From Curvibacter sp. (lineage in GTDB: Bacteria > Pseudomonadota > Gammaproteobacteria > Burkholderiales > Burkholderiaceae_C), in the NCBI GenBank assembly GCA_003987795.1, contig RXJO01000214.1, positions 281 to 41,899 of the forward strand: a stretch of DNA of 41,619 nucleotides, written 5' to 3'. The notes under the pieces are model-generated. The model worked only from the letters and a program-made list of their open reading frames with translations. It ran no database searches and was not told the DNA's origin. A program made the position numbers and the translations under genes. This document shows positions 1-8,244 of this stretch, one piece after another (position 1 is the first letter of the stretch; each line of letters begins with the position of its first letter).

Positions 1-168
1 ATTGCATGCTCCCCATGTGTCCTTTCGTCATTGCCTTGGTGCGCGGTCATCACTGAGGACCATCACCAATGGAACGTGCCGCCAGTGTTCCTGAGCAGAG
101 TGATTGCGGAGGAGGCTGATCCCAAGGCGTCACCTGCACAGGTGATTCAGTTGCCTGGAAAGCGGTAA
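1..168 (+). other. Unidentified open C-terminal reading frame cut by window edge
   Basis: Frame 1 is open from the first base to a TAA at 166-168 (55 codons), ending ...AEEADPKASPAQVIQLPGKR. It has the look of a protein tail rather than random sequence, but I do not recognise the family and the upstream part lies outside the window. It directly precedes the IS66 remnant, so it could be the 3' end of a host gene or of another transposon-borne ORF, or a chance frame. Confidence 0.2.
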
Positions 169-180
169 GCCTGGGGCCCC

Positions 181-345
181 AAGGCTGATATAGGCCGGTC
201 AAGATGGGATGCCCGGCCGCTTACGAGCCTAGTGCAGTCTGCTCGCCTGAACGGGCACGCCCCGTGGGCCTACTTGCGAGCTGTGATGAAACGGTTGCCG
301 ACGCTGCTCAAACGCCTGCTTGAGGAACTGCTGCATCCTCGCTGA
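181..345 (+). pseudogene. IS66-family transposase (TnpC) C-terminal remnant
   Basis: The plus-strand frame ending at the TGA 343-345 reads SLVQSARLNGHAPWAYLRAV followed by MKRLPT...EELLHPR. This matches the conserved IS66 TnpC C-terminus (SLxxSAKLNGxDPxAYLxDVLxRLP...IEELLPxxW). Only about 40-55 residues are recognisable; the catalytic DDE part and tnpA/tnpB are not in the window. About 60 nt downstream, near 403, the sequence GGCGCTCAC resembles the CGCTTAC right end typical of IS66 elements. This is a dead insertion-sequence edge marking the left boundary of the A+T-rich operon. The family call rests on motif memory, not on a search. Confidence 0.6.
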
Positions 346-545
346 ACCTCGAGTCAAGCCTGAACGCATCGTAGCCGTCAAGCTGGTGCGGACAGGCGCT
401 CACGAAGGTGCCGTCTACCAAGCAATGCATAAAAACCAACCAGCCATCGCGTTTCTGTCGCTGCTCTCGCCTAAATTTTGATGCATCGATGGTATCGATA
501 GGTAAAATATCAAAGCTTAATTTTGCCAATTGAAAAGACATACTG
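346..545. other. Non-coding leader between IS66 remnant and first operon gene
   Basis: No convincing gene. The minus-strand ORF 308-661 runs antisense to both the IS remnant and the first gene and is a shadow. The segment probably holds the IS right end and the promoter of the downstream operon. Confidence 0.4.
478..508 (+). promoter_or_regulatory. Possible sigma70-like promoter of the A+T-rich operon
   Basis: TTGATG at 478-483 (4 of 6 to TTGACA) and TAAAAT at 503-508 (5 of 6 to TATAAT) are separated by 19 nt, which is longer than ideal. A small ATCGAT...ATCGAT repeat lies between them. The first start codon follows 38 nt later. Weak evidence, but it is the best candidate upstream of the ten-gene operon. 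Confidence 0.2.
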
Positions 546-2384
546 ATGCAGACTAATAAGCAGAGCGAAGTCGCCCAGCCCCCTACTGTGCAAAAGGTAC
601 TGGTTGCGCTCTGTGCTGCGGGGACCATTCTACTGATAGGGTGGCTTCTCAAATACAGCAATTACGGAATAGACTTTACAGACGAGAGTTTTTATTTAGC
701 ATGGATAAGCAATCCATTTATATATGATGCATCTATAACTCAGTTTGGTTTTTTATACCATCCACTTTATAAAATTCTGAATGGCAACATTGCCACACTT
801 AGACAAGCCAACATACTTATAACATTCACTCTGGCTTGGGGACTGGCTTACTCCTTCATTTACTCACTCGCTCCCAGAGGAAATGAAAGCCGGATTAGTC
901 AACTAACGGCTTCAGCGGGTCTGGCAACCAGTGCTTTTATTATTTTTGGCTCCTGGCTGCCCACACCAAGCTACAACAGCTTGAATTTTCAAGCTTTACT
1001 GATCGCAGCAACCGGTTTTATTTTAGCCGAAAAAAAAATAAATCGCAAAAGCATAGCCGGTTGGCTCCTCATTAGTGTTGGCGGTTGGTTGGCATTCATG
1101 GCCAAACCAAGCACGGCACTGGGTCTGTGCGTTGGTTCGCTCATCTATTTACAATTATCGCGTAAAACTTCAATTCGAATGCTCGCGCTGGCCACAGCGT
1201 CTGCACTCACCTTGCTCTTGCTTAGTGCGCTATTGATTGATGGCTCTGTGCCTGGTTTCATCAATCGCCTTCAGCTTGGTATCGAATTTGCACGAATTTT
1301 AGGCGGGGGGCACACTTCAGGTAAAATATTTCGCATTGATGATCTTCCGCTAAGTTCGAAGTTTAAAATCATCATTCCAATAGTTGGTATTTCACTATTT
1401 CTCGCACTTTGGGGCATGCGTGAGAAGCATAAGAAATTTTTAAAACTTGAGTTTACAATTTCTATTGTACTTTTTACATCAACTGCCTTATTAACATTAG
1501 ACCAAATTCATCAAGCCACTGGACTTGGTAATTTTCAGGGTCTGCTATTATTTTTGACGCTTTATGTGGTGGTAATTGCATCAATCATGCTTGATCACCT
1601 ACAGATGCTAAAAACCATCTCATTGCAACAATGGGAGATTGCCGCTTTCTTCTTGGCAATGCCCTATATTTATGCACTCGGAACAAACGGCAATTATTGG
1701 CAAGCCGGAAGTTCGGCCGCTATATTTTGGTTGATTGCCAGCTTAACGCTGCTAGGTCCGATTATGCGAAAACACACCTCATGGAGGCTCTTACTACAAT
1801 TTGCACTTGCGTCTCAAGCAATTACCGCAGCTTTTATACAAACAGGATTGGAAAGACCTTACCGTCAACCACAACCCTTGAGACTCAACGCATCAAACTT
1901 GAAAGTTGGCGCTCAAGGGTCAGCGCTAATACTGTCCGAGAATTATTCTACATATATTTCAACCGCATCAGCGGCCGCAAAAATGGCTGGCTTTGAACCA
2001 AACACGCCACTGATTGATTTGTCGGGCCAATCACCCGGGATACTTTATGCCATTGGCGCTGAACAAATAGGGCAAGCCTGGATAATTGGTGGTTATCCAG
2101 GCAGCTTAAACCTTGCCAAAGCCGCGCTAACGCGTACACCTTGTGAAAAAATTTCAGCAGCTTGGGTTTTGCTCGAACCAGAGGGAGCACGCAGCATTCC
2201 TACAGAACTAATGATCAGCTTAGGTACTATTTTTCCCAACGATTATGAGCAAGTTGAATCATGGAAAACAGCGACGGGGGCTGGCGACTATCCAGATCGA
2301 CGCACTCAAGAACTTTACAGACCGCTTAACCAAAACAAAACGTTGATGAATTGCAGAAAGCTGCGTAAAGAGATCGCTCAATGA
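546..2384 (+). CDS. Large multi-spanning membrane protein, GT-C-like, in glycan operon
   Basis: A 612-residue inner-membrane protein not assigned to a named family. It has an N-terminal helix at about residues 17-37, then an extracytoplasmic loop with [10 protein letters not shown], then many more hydrophobic helices to about residue 425. The last 170-180 residues are mostly hydrophilic and probably periplasmic. An acidic pair (DE) in the first outer loop followed by many helices is the usual plan of GT-C glycosyltransferases, which take sugars from polyprenyl phosphate. A GtrB-like GT2 lies two genes downstream and fits that role. It overlaps wbqC by 4 nt, so the two are translationally coupled. 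The GT-C assignment is by topology and context only; a polymerase or ligase role cannot be excluded. Confidence 0.6.
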   Translation: MQTNKQSEVAQPPTVQKVLVALCAAGTILLIGWLLKYSNYGIDFTDESFYLAWISNPFIYDASITQFGFLYHPLYKILNGNIATLRQANILITFTLAWGLAYSFIYSLAPRGNESRISQLTASAGLATSAFIIFGSWLPTPSYNSLNFQALLIAATGFILAEKKINRKSIAGWLLISVGGWLAFMAKPSTALGLCVGSLIYLQLSRKTSIRMLALATASALTLLLLSALLIDGSVPGFINRLQLGIEFARILGGGHTSGKIFRIDDLPLSSKFKIIIPIVGISLFLALWGMREKHKKFLKLEFTISIVLFTSTALLTLDQIHQATGLGNFQGLLLFLTLYVVVIASIMLDHLQMLKTISLQQWEIAAFFLAMPYIYALGTNGNYWQAGSSAAIFWLIASLTLLGPIMRKHTSWRLLLQFALASQAITAAFIQTGLERPYRQPQPLRLNASNLKVGAQGSALILSENYSTYISTASAAAKMAGFEPNTPLIDLSGQSPGILYAIGAEQIGQAWIIGGYPGSLNLAKAALTRTPCEKISAAWVLLEPEGARSIPTELMISLGTIFPNDYEQVESWKTATGAGDYPDRRTQELYRPLNQNKTLMNCRKLRKEIAQ

Positions 2385-3073
2385 AAAAAATCGCCATCGT
2401 TCAATCCAATTACATACCTTGGAAGGGTTATTTCGACTTGATTGCCGCTGTCGATGAATTCATTCTTTACGATGACATGCAATACACACGGCGTGACTGG
2501 CGCAATCGAAACCAAATCAAAACGCCTCAAGGAGTTCAGTGGCTAACGGTTCCTGTGCTGGTGAAAGGTAAGTATCACCAAAAAATCAGAGAGACCGAGA
2601 TTGACGGCACTGACTGGGCTGCTGTACATTGGAAAACCATGGTACAAAATTATCGCCACGCTCCATATTTTCAAGAAATCGCTTTATGGCTTGAGCCGCT
2701 CTACCTCGATAAGAAATACACGTATATTTCGCATCTAAACCGCTGCTTTATTGAAGCCATTTGCAATTATTTAGAAATAAAAACAGTCATAACAAACTCC
2801 TCGGACTACACCTTACTAGATGGAAAGACAGAACGACTTTCTGATCTGTGCATTCAAGTTGGGGGCACCGAGTACATCTCAGGTCCAGCAGCAAAAAACT
2901 ATGTCGACGAAGATATATTCTCAAACAATGGAATCAAGTTAACCTGGTTCGACTACGCCGGATACCCTTCATATCCACAACTTTGGGGTGAATTCACTCA
3001 TGGCGTGACCATCCTTGACCTTCTATTTAATTGCGGTAGAGACGGCTCTCGATATATGAGACATGTAGCATGA
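2381..3073 (+). CDS. wbqC: WbqC family protein
   Basis: A 230-residue soluble protein with the family hallmark at its N-terminus, [18 protein letters not shown] followed by [18 protein letters not shown]. Length and pattern match the WbqC-like family, common in O-antigen and other glycan clusters and usually beside sugar transaminases, methyltransferases and glycosyltransferases. To my knowledge its biochemical role is not settled. The ATG overlaps the preceding stop by 4 nt (ATGA) and its own stop overlaps the GT2 start by 4 nt, so it sits firmly inside the operon. Family call is confident; function unknown. Confidence 0.85.
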   Translation: MKKIAIVQSNYIPWKGYFDLIAAVDEFILYDDMQYTRRDWRNRNQIKTPQGVQWLTVPVLVKGKYHQKIRETEIDGTDWAAVHWKTMVQNYRHAPYFQEIALWLEPLYLDKKYTYISHLNRCFIEAICNYLEIKTVITNSSDYTLLDGKTERLSDLCIQVGGTEYISGPAAKNYVDEDIFSNNGIKLTWFDYAGYPSYPQLWGEFTHGVTILDLLFNCGRDGSRYMRHVA

Positions 3074-4005
3074 AACTTTCAATAGTCGCAACTCTTTATA
3101 AGTCTGCTCTTTATATCAATGAATTTCATGATCGCTCTAGCGCTACTGCAGAGAAGCTGGTTGGCGACGATTATCAGATAATACTTGTGAATGATGGCTC
3201 TCCAGACGACAGCCTGGATCTGGCTATTAATCTAACAAAACAAGACCCTCACATTGTTATTATTGATTTGTCACGCAATTTTGGTCATCACAAGGCAATG
3301 ATGACTGGTTTAGCGCACGCAAAAGGAGATCTTGTATTTCTTATAGATAGCGATCTTGAAGAGGAGCCTGAGTGGCTGCAAAGCTTCGACGAACAGATGA
3401 AACGAGAGTGCTGTGATGTTGTCTATGGAATTCAGGAAAAGCGCAAAGGCGGAGTCTTTGAAAGAAGTACGGGTGCAGTATTCTATAAGCTCTTCCGTAA
3501 ATTGACAGGCATTAATCAGCCTGACAATATAGTGACGGCTAGGCTCATGACACAGCGTTACGTGCAAGCGCTACTGGCCCACAAGGAAAGGGAGCTGAAC
3601 ATTGGCGGATTGTGGTTGATCACAGGGTACAAGCAAACCGAACACTTAGTACATAAACATTCAACCAGCCCTACAAGCTACACTCTGTCCGCTAAATTTT
3701 CCCATTTAGTCAATGCTGTAACAGCATTCAGTAGCCTCCCGCTCGTTTATACATTCTATTCAGGACTTTTTATTTCGATCTCTGCATTATTTTATATAGC
3801 ATATCTTCTTATGCGGTATTTTTTTATTGCCTCCCCACCGAATGGCTATACATCCATAATTGCATCAATTTGGCTGTTTTCTGGATTAATTATCTTCTTT
3901 TTGGGCATTCAAGGAATATACCTCTCCAAGATATTCTCCGAAGTGAAGCAACGCCCATACACCATTATTCGCGAAGTCTACCAAAAAGGGTTAGAACAGG
4001 AATAG
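3070..4005 (+). CDS. GtrB-like polyprenyl-phosphate glycosyltransferase (GT2)
   Basis: A 311-residue GT2 enzyme. The N-terminal GT-A domain carries VNDGSPD (about 40-46), [15 protein letters not shown] (67-81) and the metal-binding DSD with the acidic stretch DLEEEPE (93-101). Two C-terminal helices at about 222-245 and 262-284 anchor it in the inner membrane. This is the GtrB/ArnC/DPM1 plan: transfer of a sugar from a nucleotide donor to undecaprenyl phosphate on the cytoplasmic face. Partners in the same operon would be the small four-helix protein at 7870 (flippase) and the GT-C-like proteins at 546 and 8237. Which sugar it uses cannot be read from the sequence. Confidence 0.85.
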   Translation: MKLSIVATLYKSALYINEFHDRSSATAEKLVGDDYQIILVNDGSPDDSLDLAINLTKQDPHIVIIDLSRNFGHHKAMMTGLAHAKGDLVFLIDSDLEEEPEWLQSFDEQMKRECCDVVYGIQEKRKGGVFERSTGAVFYKLFRKLTGINQPDNIVTARLMTQRYVQALLAHKERELNIGGLWLITGYKQTEHLVHKHSTSPTSYTLSAKFSHLVNAVTAFSSLPLVYTFYSGLFISISALFYIAYLLMRYFFIASPPNGYTSIIASIWLFSGLIIFFLGIQGIYLSKIFSEVKQRPYTIIREVYQKGLEQE

Positions 4006-4009
4006 CAAA

Positions 4010-4834
4010 ATGACAAAAATTGCCCCCCCCACCATTCCCACTGATAGCTATGGCGTACTTTTTCGAGACAAGCATGAATCGGAATTTGATGATGTCGCCG
4101 AACAAGTCAGGCGCATCGGCTATGGCATTCTAGATTCAGGCTACTCCATCAAAGAACTAAAGCATCTATCCGAAGCTTTCAATCTGACACGCACCAATTA
4201 TATACAATCTTATGGTGAAATGCGCCTGCGTAGCGCCAAAGAATTCCATACAATTCGGGCTCCGCTAACACATGGAGACCCAGTTTTTGTGCGACTTGCC
4301 ACTAATGAGAAACTTTTGAATGTGGTGCGCAGGTTGATAATTGGAAAATTCATCCTGAATCAGCAAAACGGCATAATTAACCCCCCCCAAAAAAATTACA
4401 ATCAAGGGGCATGGCATAGAGATTTACCTTATCAACATTATATTTCCAACAGCCCCTTAGCTGTTAATGCCTTGTTTTGTGTAGATGACTTTACTTTCGA
4501 AAACGGATCTACTTTCGTGCTGCCGGCGACGCACAAAACGCCTAACTATCCATCGGAGTCATACATTCGGAGAAACGCCTTGCAGATTAAGGCCAAGGCG
4601 GGCCAGTATATCTTATTGGACTGCATGATCTTTCATAGCGGCGGATTTAACGCCACAAATGCAGAACGACGCGCGGTCAATCACGTATATACCATCCCTT
4701 ATTTTAAGCAGCAGATCAATCTTCCCGATCTCCTCCGACATGCCGATCTTAATCAAAATCAAAAAGAGATCTTTGGATTCGATTTTCAAGAATTCACATC
4801 AATTGATAACTATTTAAATGGGAGACCCAGATGA
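4010..4834 (+). CDS. Phytanoyl-CoA dioxygenase (PhyH) family oxygenase
   Basis: A 274-residue protein of the Fe(II)/2-oxoglutarate dioxygenase superfamily. The metal triad is visible: HxD at His136-Asp138 in GAWHRDLPYQH and the distal His209 in CMIFHSGG, followed by an arginine pair (220/221) that would bind 2-oxoglutarate. A good Shine-Dalgarno (AGGAA, 7 nt before ATG) supports the start. Such enzymes hydroxylate small molecules; in glycan clusters they are presumed to oxidise a sugar or its acyl substituent, but the substrate here is unknown. The gene contains two C8 runs (4023-4030 and 4381-4388), the second directly followed by A7, which is unusual in an A+T-rich gene and could allow slippage. 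The frame is intact in this copy. Confidence 0.8.
   Translation: MTKIAPPTIPTDSYGVLFRDKHESEFDDVAEQVRRIGYGILDSGYSIKELKHLSEAFNLTRTNYIQSYGEMRLRSAKEFHTIRAPLTHGDPVFVRLATNEKLLNVVRRLIIGKFILNQQNGIINPPQKNYNQGAWHRDLPYQHYISNSPLAVNALFCVDDFTFENGSTFVLPATHKTPNYPSESYIRRNALQIKAKAGQYILLDCMIFHSGGFNATNAERRAVNHVYTIPYFKQQINLPDLLRHADLNQNQKEIFGFDFQEFTSIDNYLNGRPR
4023..4030 (+). repeat. C8 homopolymer near the 5' end of the dioxygenase gene
   Basis: Eight consecutive C at codons 5-7 (GCC CCC CCC) of the PhyH-family gene. Loss or gain of one C would end translation early. It is one of two C8 tracts in the same gene; slippage is possible but not shown. Confidence 0.5.
4381..4395 (+). repeat. C8-A7 compound homopolymer inside the dioxygenase gene
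   Basis: Eight C (4381-4388) followed at once by seven A (4389-4395), encoding NPPQKN about ten residues before the catalytic HxD. A slip would remove all metal ligands. Prolines here may simply be conserved in the family, so synonymous-codon choice is the telling point. Confidence 0.5.
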
Positions 4835-4858
4835 GGCACACCTCATCCAAGGAATAAT

Positions 4859-5653
4859 ATGAGCAGCCTACCACCTGGCACCATTCTACAACTGATGTAC
4901 CTAAAAGAGCGCCTAAACAAGCTCAAGCCCGGCCGATTCATAGAAATTGGACCAGGTAGCGGTGAAATATCTGAATTGCTTTTAAAGCTCGGCTGGGAGG
5001 GTGTGTCGTATGATCTTGAGTCGCGCACTGTAGAAAGACTTCAAAGCCGCTTCATTGTACAAATTTCAGAAGGTCGATACAACGCAATAAATGAAGATTT
5101 TCTCAATGTCACCAAAATCAATTTTTGCAAGGTTGACTTAATAATATCGTGCATGGTTATGGAGCATTTGAATGATGACTTAGAAAATAAATTCATGGAG
5201 ATATCTGCCAATCTATTGACAGAAGATGGATTAATGGTGGGTTTGGTTCCAGCATCTCCACGACACTGGGGTATAGAGGACGACATTGCCGGCCATTGCA
5301 GAAGATATACTAGGGATAGTTTGCGCAAGTTGGTAGATAGCAATGGATGGAAAATACTCCATTGCAGCGGATTAACTTATCCTACCTCAAATATACTTCT
5401 TCCAGTATCTAATTTTTTAGTCGGCCGCACCGAAAAAGCCAAACTTGAATTTTCTGATATAGAAAAAACCAAGGCATCCGGAATTCGAGATGTTCGATTT
5501 AAAACCAAATTCCCTAAAGTTCTGAAATTTATACTTAACAAGCATTCTCTAATGCCACTTCACTGGATACAAAAAGCATTCTCCAATTCCAGAAATTCTT
5601 TAATTTTATATTTCGAAGCCTTACCGCCGCAGATTATTCTAAAGGATAAATAA
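4859..5653 (+). CDS. Class I SAM-dependent methyltransferase
   Basis: A 264-residue methyltransferase with motif I FIEIGPGSGEISELL (about residues 27-41), an acidic residue after motif I (YDLESRTVE), and the DLIISCMVMEHL segment of motif IV. Downstream LVPASPRHWGIEDDIAGHCR and RRYTRDSL are typical of the Methyltransf_11/23 group that modifies lipids, quinones and sugars. AAGGA lies 5 nt before the ATG. It sits 24 nt after the dioxygenase gene and 2 nt before a second, unrelated-looking methyltransferase. A sugar O- or N-methyltransferase role is inferred from the operon. Confidence 0.8.
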   Translation: MSSLPPGTILQLMYLKERLNKLKPGRFIEIGPGSGEISELLLKLGWEGVSYDLESRTVERLQSRFIVQISEGRYNAINEDFLNVTKINFCKVDLIISCMVMEHLNDDLENKFMEISANLLTEDGLMVGLVPASPRHWGIEDDIAGHCRRYTRDSLRKLVDSNGWKILHCSGLTYPTSNILLPVSNFLVGRTEKAKLEFSDIEKTKASGIRDVRFKTKFPKVLKFILNKHSLMPLHWIQKAFSNSRNSLILYFEALPPQIILKDK

Positions 5654-5655
5654 GA

Positions 5656-6288
5656 GTGCAGACAACCAACTTACTCGTCGACGTTGCGGCATATTATGAA
5701 AGCAAAATTGCCGAATACGGTGATACGCCTCGCGGCGTTGACTGGAATGGTGAAGAAAGTCAAACGGCTAGATTTGCAGAGTTATGCAAAATTATTGACT
5801 CGAACACTACATACTTTTCCCTGAACGATCTGGGTTGTGGCTACGGTGCCTTGTTTGATTATCTACGAGGTAAGTACACAGCATTTACATACCTTGGGGT
5901 AGATGTTTCCCCTGAGATGGTTAAGCTCGCAAAACAAAGAAACATAACCGTCGAAGGAGCTCGTTTCATCAACTCAGATAAGCCAGACAAAATCGCCGAC
6001 TATTGCCTCGCCAGTGGTATTTTCAATGTCCGACTTGGTCGATCGGATACAGAATGGTTTGATTATCTGCAGGGCAACCTGGACATTCTTGACCGAAGCA
6101 GCAGACTTGGCTTTGCTTTTAACTGCCTAACCGCATACTCAGACGAAGACAAAAAGCGTGACTACCTCTATTACGCAGACCCTTGTCGACTGTTTGATTT
6201 ATGCAAGCGCCGCTATTCCAGTCAAGTGGCATTGCTCCATGACTACGGACTTTATGAATTTACGATTCTGGTGAGAAAAATTTCATGA
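5656..6288 (+). CDS. Class I SAM-dependent methyltransferase, GTG start
   Basis: A 210-residue protein beginning at GTG 5656, 2 nt after the preceding stop. Motif I is NDLGCGYGALFDYL (about 56-69), followed by YLGVDVSPEMVKLAKQR with the acidic residue that would bind the SAM ribose. The N-terminus has YYESKIAEYGDTPRGVDWNG, a pattern I associate with methyltransferases beside WbqC-type genes. The substrate is unknown; sugar or acyl-sugar methylation is likely from context. The stop overlaps the next ATG by 4 nt. GTG is the only well-placed start. Confidence 0.75.
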   Translation: MQTTNLLVDVAAYYESKIAEYGDTPRGVDWNGEESQTARFAELCKIIDSNTTYFSLNDLGCGYGALFDYLRGKYTAFTYLGVDVSPEMVKLAKQRNITVEGARFINSDKPDKIADYCLASGIFNVRLGRSDTEWFDYLQGNLDILDRSSRLGFAFNCLTAYSDEDKKRDYLYYADPCRLFDLCKRRYSSQVALLHDYGLYEFTILVRKIS

Positions 6289-6950
6289 AAAAGCCACTTG
6301 TTATTTTCGGGTCTGGTGAAATCGCCCAAATTGCACATTACTACTTTAAGACCGACTCCAGTTACGAAGTCGTTGCCTTTACCGTAGATGCTAATTACAT
6401 CAAGAAATTCGAATTTTGTGGACTTCCAGTTATTGCATTTGAAGAGTTGACCAGAAGATACCCACCCGAATTCTATGAAATTTTCATTGCACTTAGTTAC
6501 TCAAACCTGAATGCTCTACGAAAAGAGAAATTTTTCGCTGTAAAGGAAATGGGCTACAAACCAGCAAGCTTCATTAGTTCGCGTGCGACGATCCTTAATG
6601 ATGGGCAAATTGGTGAAAACTGCTTCATTTTTGAAGACAATACCATCCAACCGTTTGTAACGATAGGAAATAACGTGACCTTGTGGAGTGGTAATCACAT
6701 CGGCCATCATTCGGTTATTCACGATCATACTTTCATAGCTTCGCACGTGGTTATCTCTGGTGGAGTAGAAATCGGTGAGCAGTGTTTCATAGGCGTAAAT
6801 GCGACACTGCGTGATCACATTAAAATTGGTGACAAATGTGTTGTAGGAGCTGGAGCGCTTCTACTCGGCGATGCCGAACCTGAAGGCGTATATCTTGGAA
6901 CAGCCAGTGAACGATCAAAGGTACCTAGCACAAGACTGAGAAACATATGA
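6285..6950 (+). CDS. NeuD/PglD-like sugar O/N-acyltransferase (left-handed beta-helix)
   Basis: A 221-residue protein with an N-terminal Rossmann-like region (VIFGSGEIAQIAHYYF) that in this family binds the sugar nucleotide, and a C-terminal hexapeptide-repeat beta-helix from about residue 105 (IGENCF, IGNNVT, IGEQCF, IGDKCV). Histidines in GNHIGHHSVIHDHTFI are at the position of the catalytic base. PglD-type relatives N-acylate UDP-4-amino sugars; NeuD relatives O-acetylate sialic acid. As wecE nearby could make dTDP-Fuc4N, acylation of that 4-amino sugar is a reasonable guess. Overlaps both neighbours by 4 nt. Confidence 0.75.
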   Translation: MKKPLVIFGSGEIAQIAHYYFKTDSSYEVVAFTVDANYIKKFEFCGLPVIAFEELTRRYPPEFYEIFIALSYSNLNALRKEKFFAVKEMGYKPASFISSRATILNDGQIGENCFIFEDNTIQPFVTIGNNVTLWSGNHIGHHSVIHDHTFIASHVVISGGVEIGEQCFIGVNATLRDHIKIGDKCVVGAGALLLGDAEPEGVYLGTASERSKVPSTRLRNI

Positions 6951-7873
6951 CAAGGCATTGGATAAAACTTGGTCAACTTTATGCTCCCAGCAAAAGTAAC
7001 CGACATCCTAAACTGCTTTCACACGCGGCAAATCCATTAGCGGTCCATATGACAGGAGATATTTATCGCGTCTTTTTTAGTGGTCGTGATGAACAACAGC
7101 GCTCCTCTGTGGGAGCCGTGGATATCGACATTGTTCAGCGGAAAATTATCACTGAACATCACAACCCTTTTTTCGAGAACGGGCCGCTCGGAAGTTTTTA
7201 TTCTGATGGCATAAGCATCGGCAACTGCTATCAAGCGAATGGTATTCGATATATTTTATTCATGGGGTGGCAAAACCCACCAAATAGTCATTGGAGAGGT
7301 GATATCGGTCGCCTGACCTTGACTCCAGAATATACCCTTCAAATGGACAGCAAAGAACCCTTTATGGGGAGCAACTCGACAGATCCGATCAGCCTGTCTT
7401 ACCCGTGGGTGCAAGAACGGCGATCGGGTGGATTTGATATGTGGTACGGATCAACACACTCCTGGGATGCGGGCAATGGGGAGATGCTGCATGTAATTCA
7501 CCATGCCTCTTCTGATGACGGAAACAATTGGATCCGTACTGGCTTATCTGTGCCATACAAAATTGGACTTGCCCAGGCTTTTTCAAGGCCTGCGGTCATG
7601 CTCGATTACAAGGGCGATTTTGAGATGTGGTTTTCTTTTCGTAGCGGTGTTGGCGAGAAATACCGTATAGGTTACGCTCAATCCACTGATGGTAAAAACT
7701 GGACTTTGAACTTGAATAAAGCTGGAATTGACGTCTCTACAAGCGGCTGGGATTCTGAAATGATCGAGTACCCGTTTGTCTTCGATCACAACGGTGCACG
7801 CTACATGCTCTATAACGGTAACGGGTATGGCAGGACTGGATTTGGGTTGGCTGTATTCAAGGATAACACATGA
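6947..7873 (+). CDS. Glycoside-hydrolase-like five-bladed beta-propeller protein
   Basis: A 308-residue protein resembling the GH43/GH32/GH130-type five-bladed propeller fold. It shows repeated blade-like segments such as GDIYRVFFSGRDEQQRSSVG, GIRYILFMGWQ, GGFDMWYGSTHSWD, GDFEMWFSFRSGVG and GARYMLYNGNGYG. There is no signal peptide and no membrane helix, so it should act in the cytoplasm, which is odd for a hydrolase in a glycan synthesis operon. It may be a phosphorylase, a transferase or a sugar-binding protein. Overlaps of 4 nt at both ends place it firmly in the operon. The fold call is moderately sure; catalytic residues cannot be assigned with confidence. Confidence 0.65.
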   Translation: MTRHWIKLGQLYAPSKSNRHPKLLSHAANPLAVHMTGDIYRVFFSGRDEQQRSSVGAVDIDIVQRKIITEHHNPFFENGPLGSFYSDGISIGNCYQANGIRYILFMGWQNPPNSHWRGDIGRLTLTPEYTLQMDSKEPFMGSNSTDPISLSYPWVQERRSGGFDMWYGSTHSWDAGNGEMLHVIHHASSDDGNNWIRTGLSVPYKIGLAQAFSRPAVMLDYKGDFEMWFSFRSGVGEKYRIGYAQSTDGKNWTLNLNKAGIDVSTSGWDSEMIEYPFVFDHNGARYMLYNGNGYGRTGFGLAVFKDNT

Positions 7874-8244
7874 ATCGGTACTTAGACTATCTTTATATAC
7901 TCGCAACCATCGGCTTTACCGTATATGGACAATTAATCTTAAAGTGGCGAATTGTGCAATTTGGTTCGCTACCGGTAGATTTCTCGGAAAAGATCAAGTT
8001 TTTATTTGGACTTTTTATCGATCCGGCAATATTTACAGGCTTCACGTGCGGATTTCTAGCCTCGCTTACATGGATGGCAGCCATGACAAAATTTGATCTA
8101 AGTCATGCCTACCCTTTTTTGAGTCTTAATTTTGCTGTAGTTTTGCTCCTAAGTAGTTGGTTGTTAAGCGAGCCTTTGACTTTTCAGAAAGCTCTAGGTG
8201 TGGGGCTGATCATTGTTGGTACGATGGTGGCAGCTCATGGCTAA
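7870..8244 (+). CDS. Small four-helix EamA/SMR-like membrane protein, probable lipid-linked sugar flippase
   Basis: A 124-residue protein with four predicted helices (about 7-28, 42-68, 79-97, 104-122). The GQLILKW segment near the first helix, the FLASLTWMAAMTKFDLSHAYPF segment around helix 2-3 and the closing GVGLIIVGTMVA are typical of the SMR/EamA group that includes ArnE/ArnF. These move undecaprenyl-phosphate-linked sugars across the inner membrane. Between a GtrB-like GT2 and GT-C-like proteins, that is the likeliest role; a drug exporter is less likely. The ATG of the next gene lies inside its last codons (8-nt overlap). Confidence 0.75.
   Translation: MNRYLDYLYILATIGFTVYGQLILKWRIVQFGSLPVDFSEKIKFLFGLFIDPAIFTGFTCGFLASLTWMAAMTKFDLSHAYPFLSLNFAVVLLLSSWLLSEPLTFQKALGVGLIIVGTMVAAHG

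Noticed and set aside
308-661. 117-aa minus-strand ORF at the left end
   Set aside because: It lies antisense to both the IS66 remnant and the start of the first operon gene and shows no family motif.
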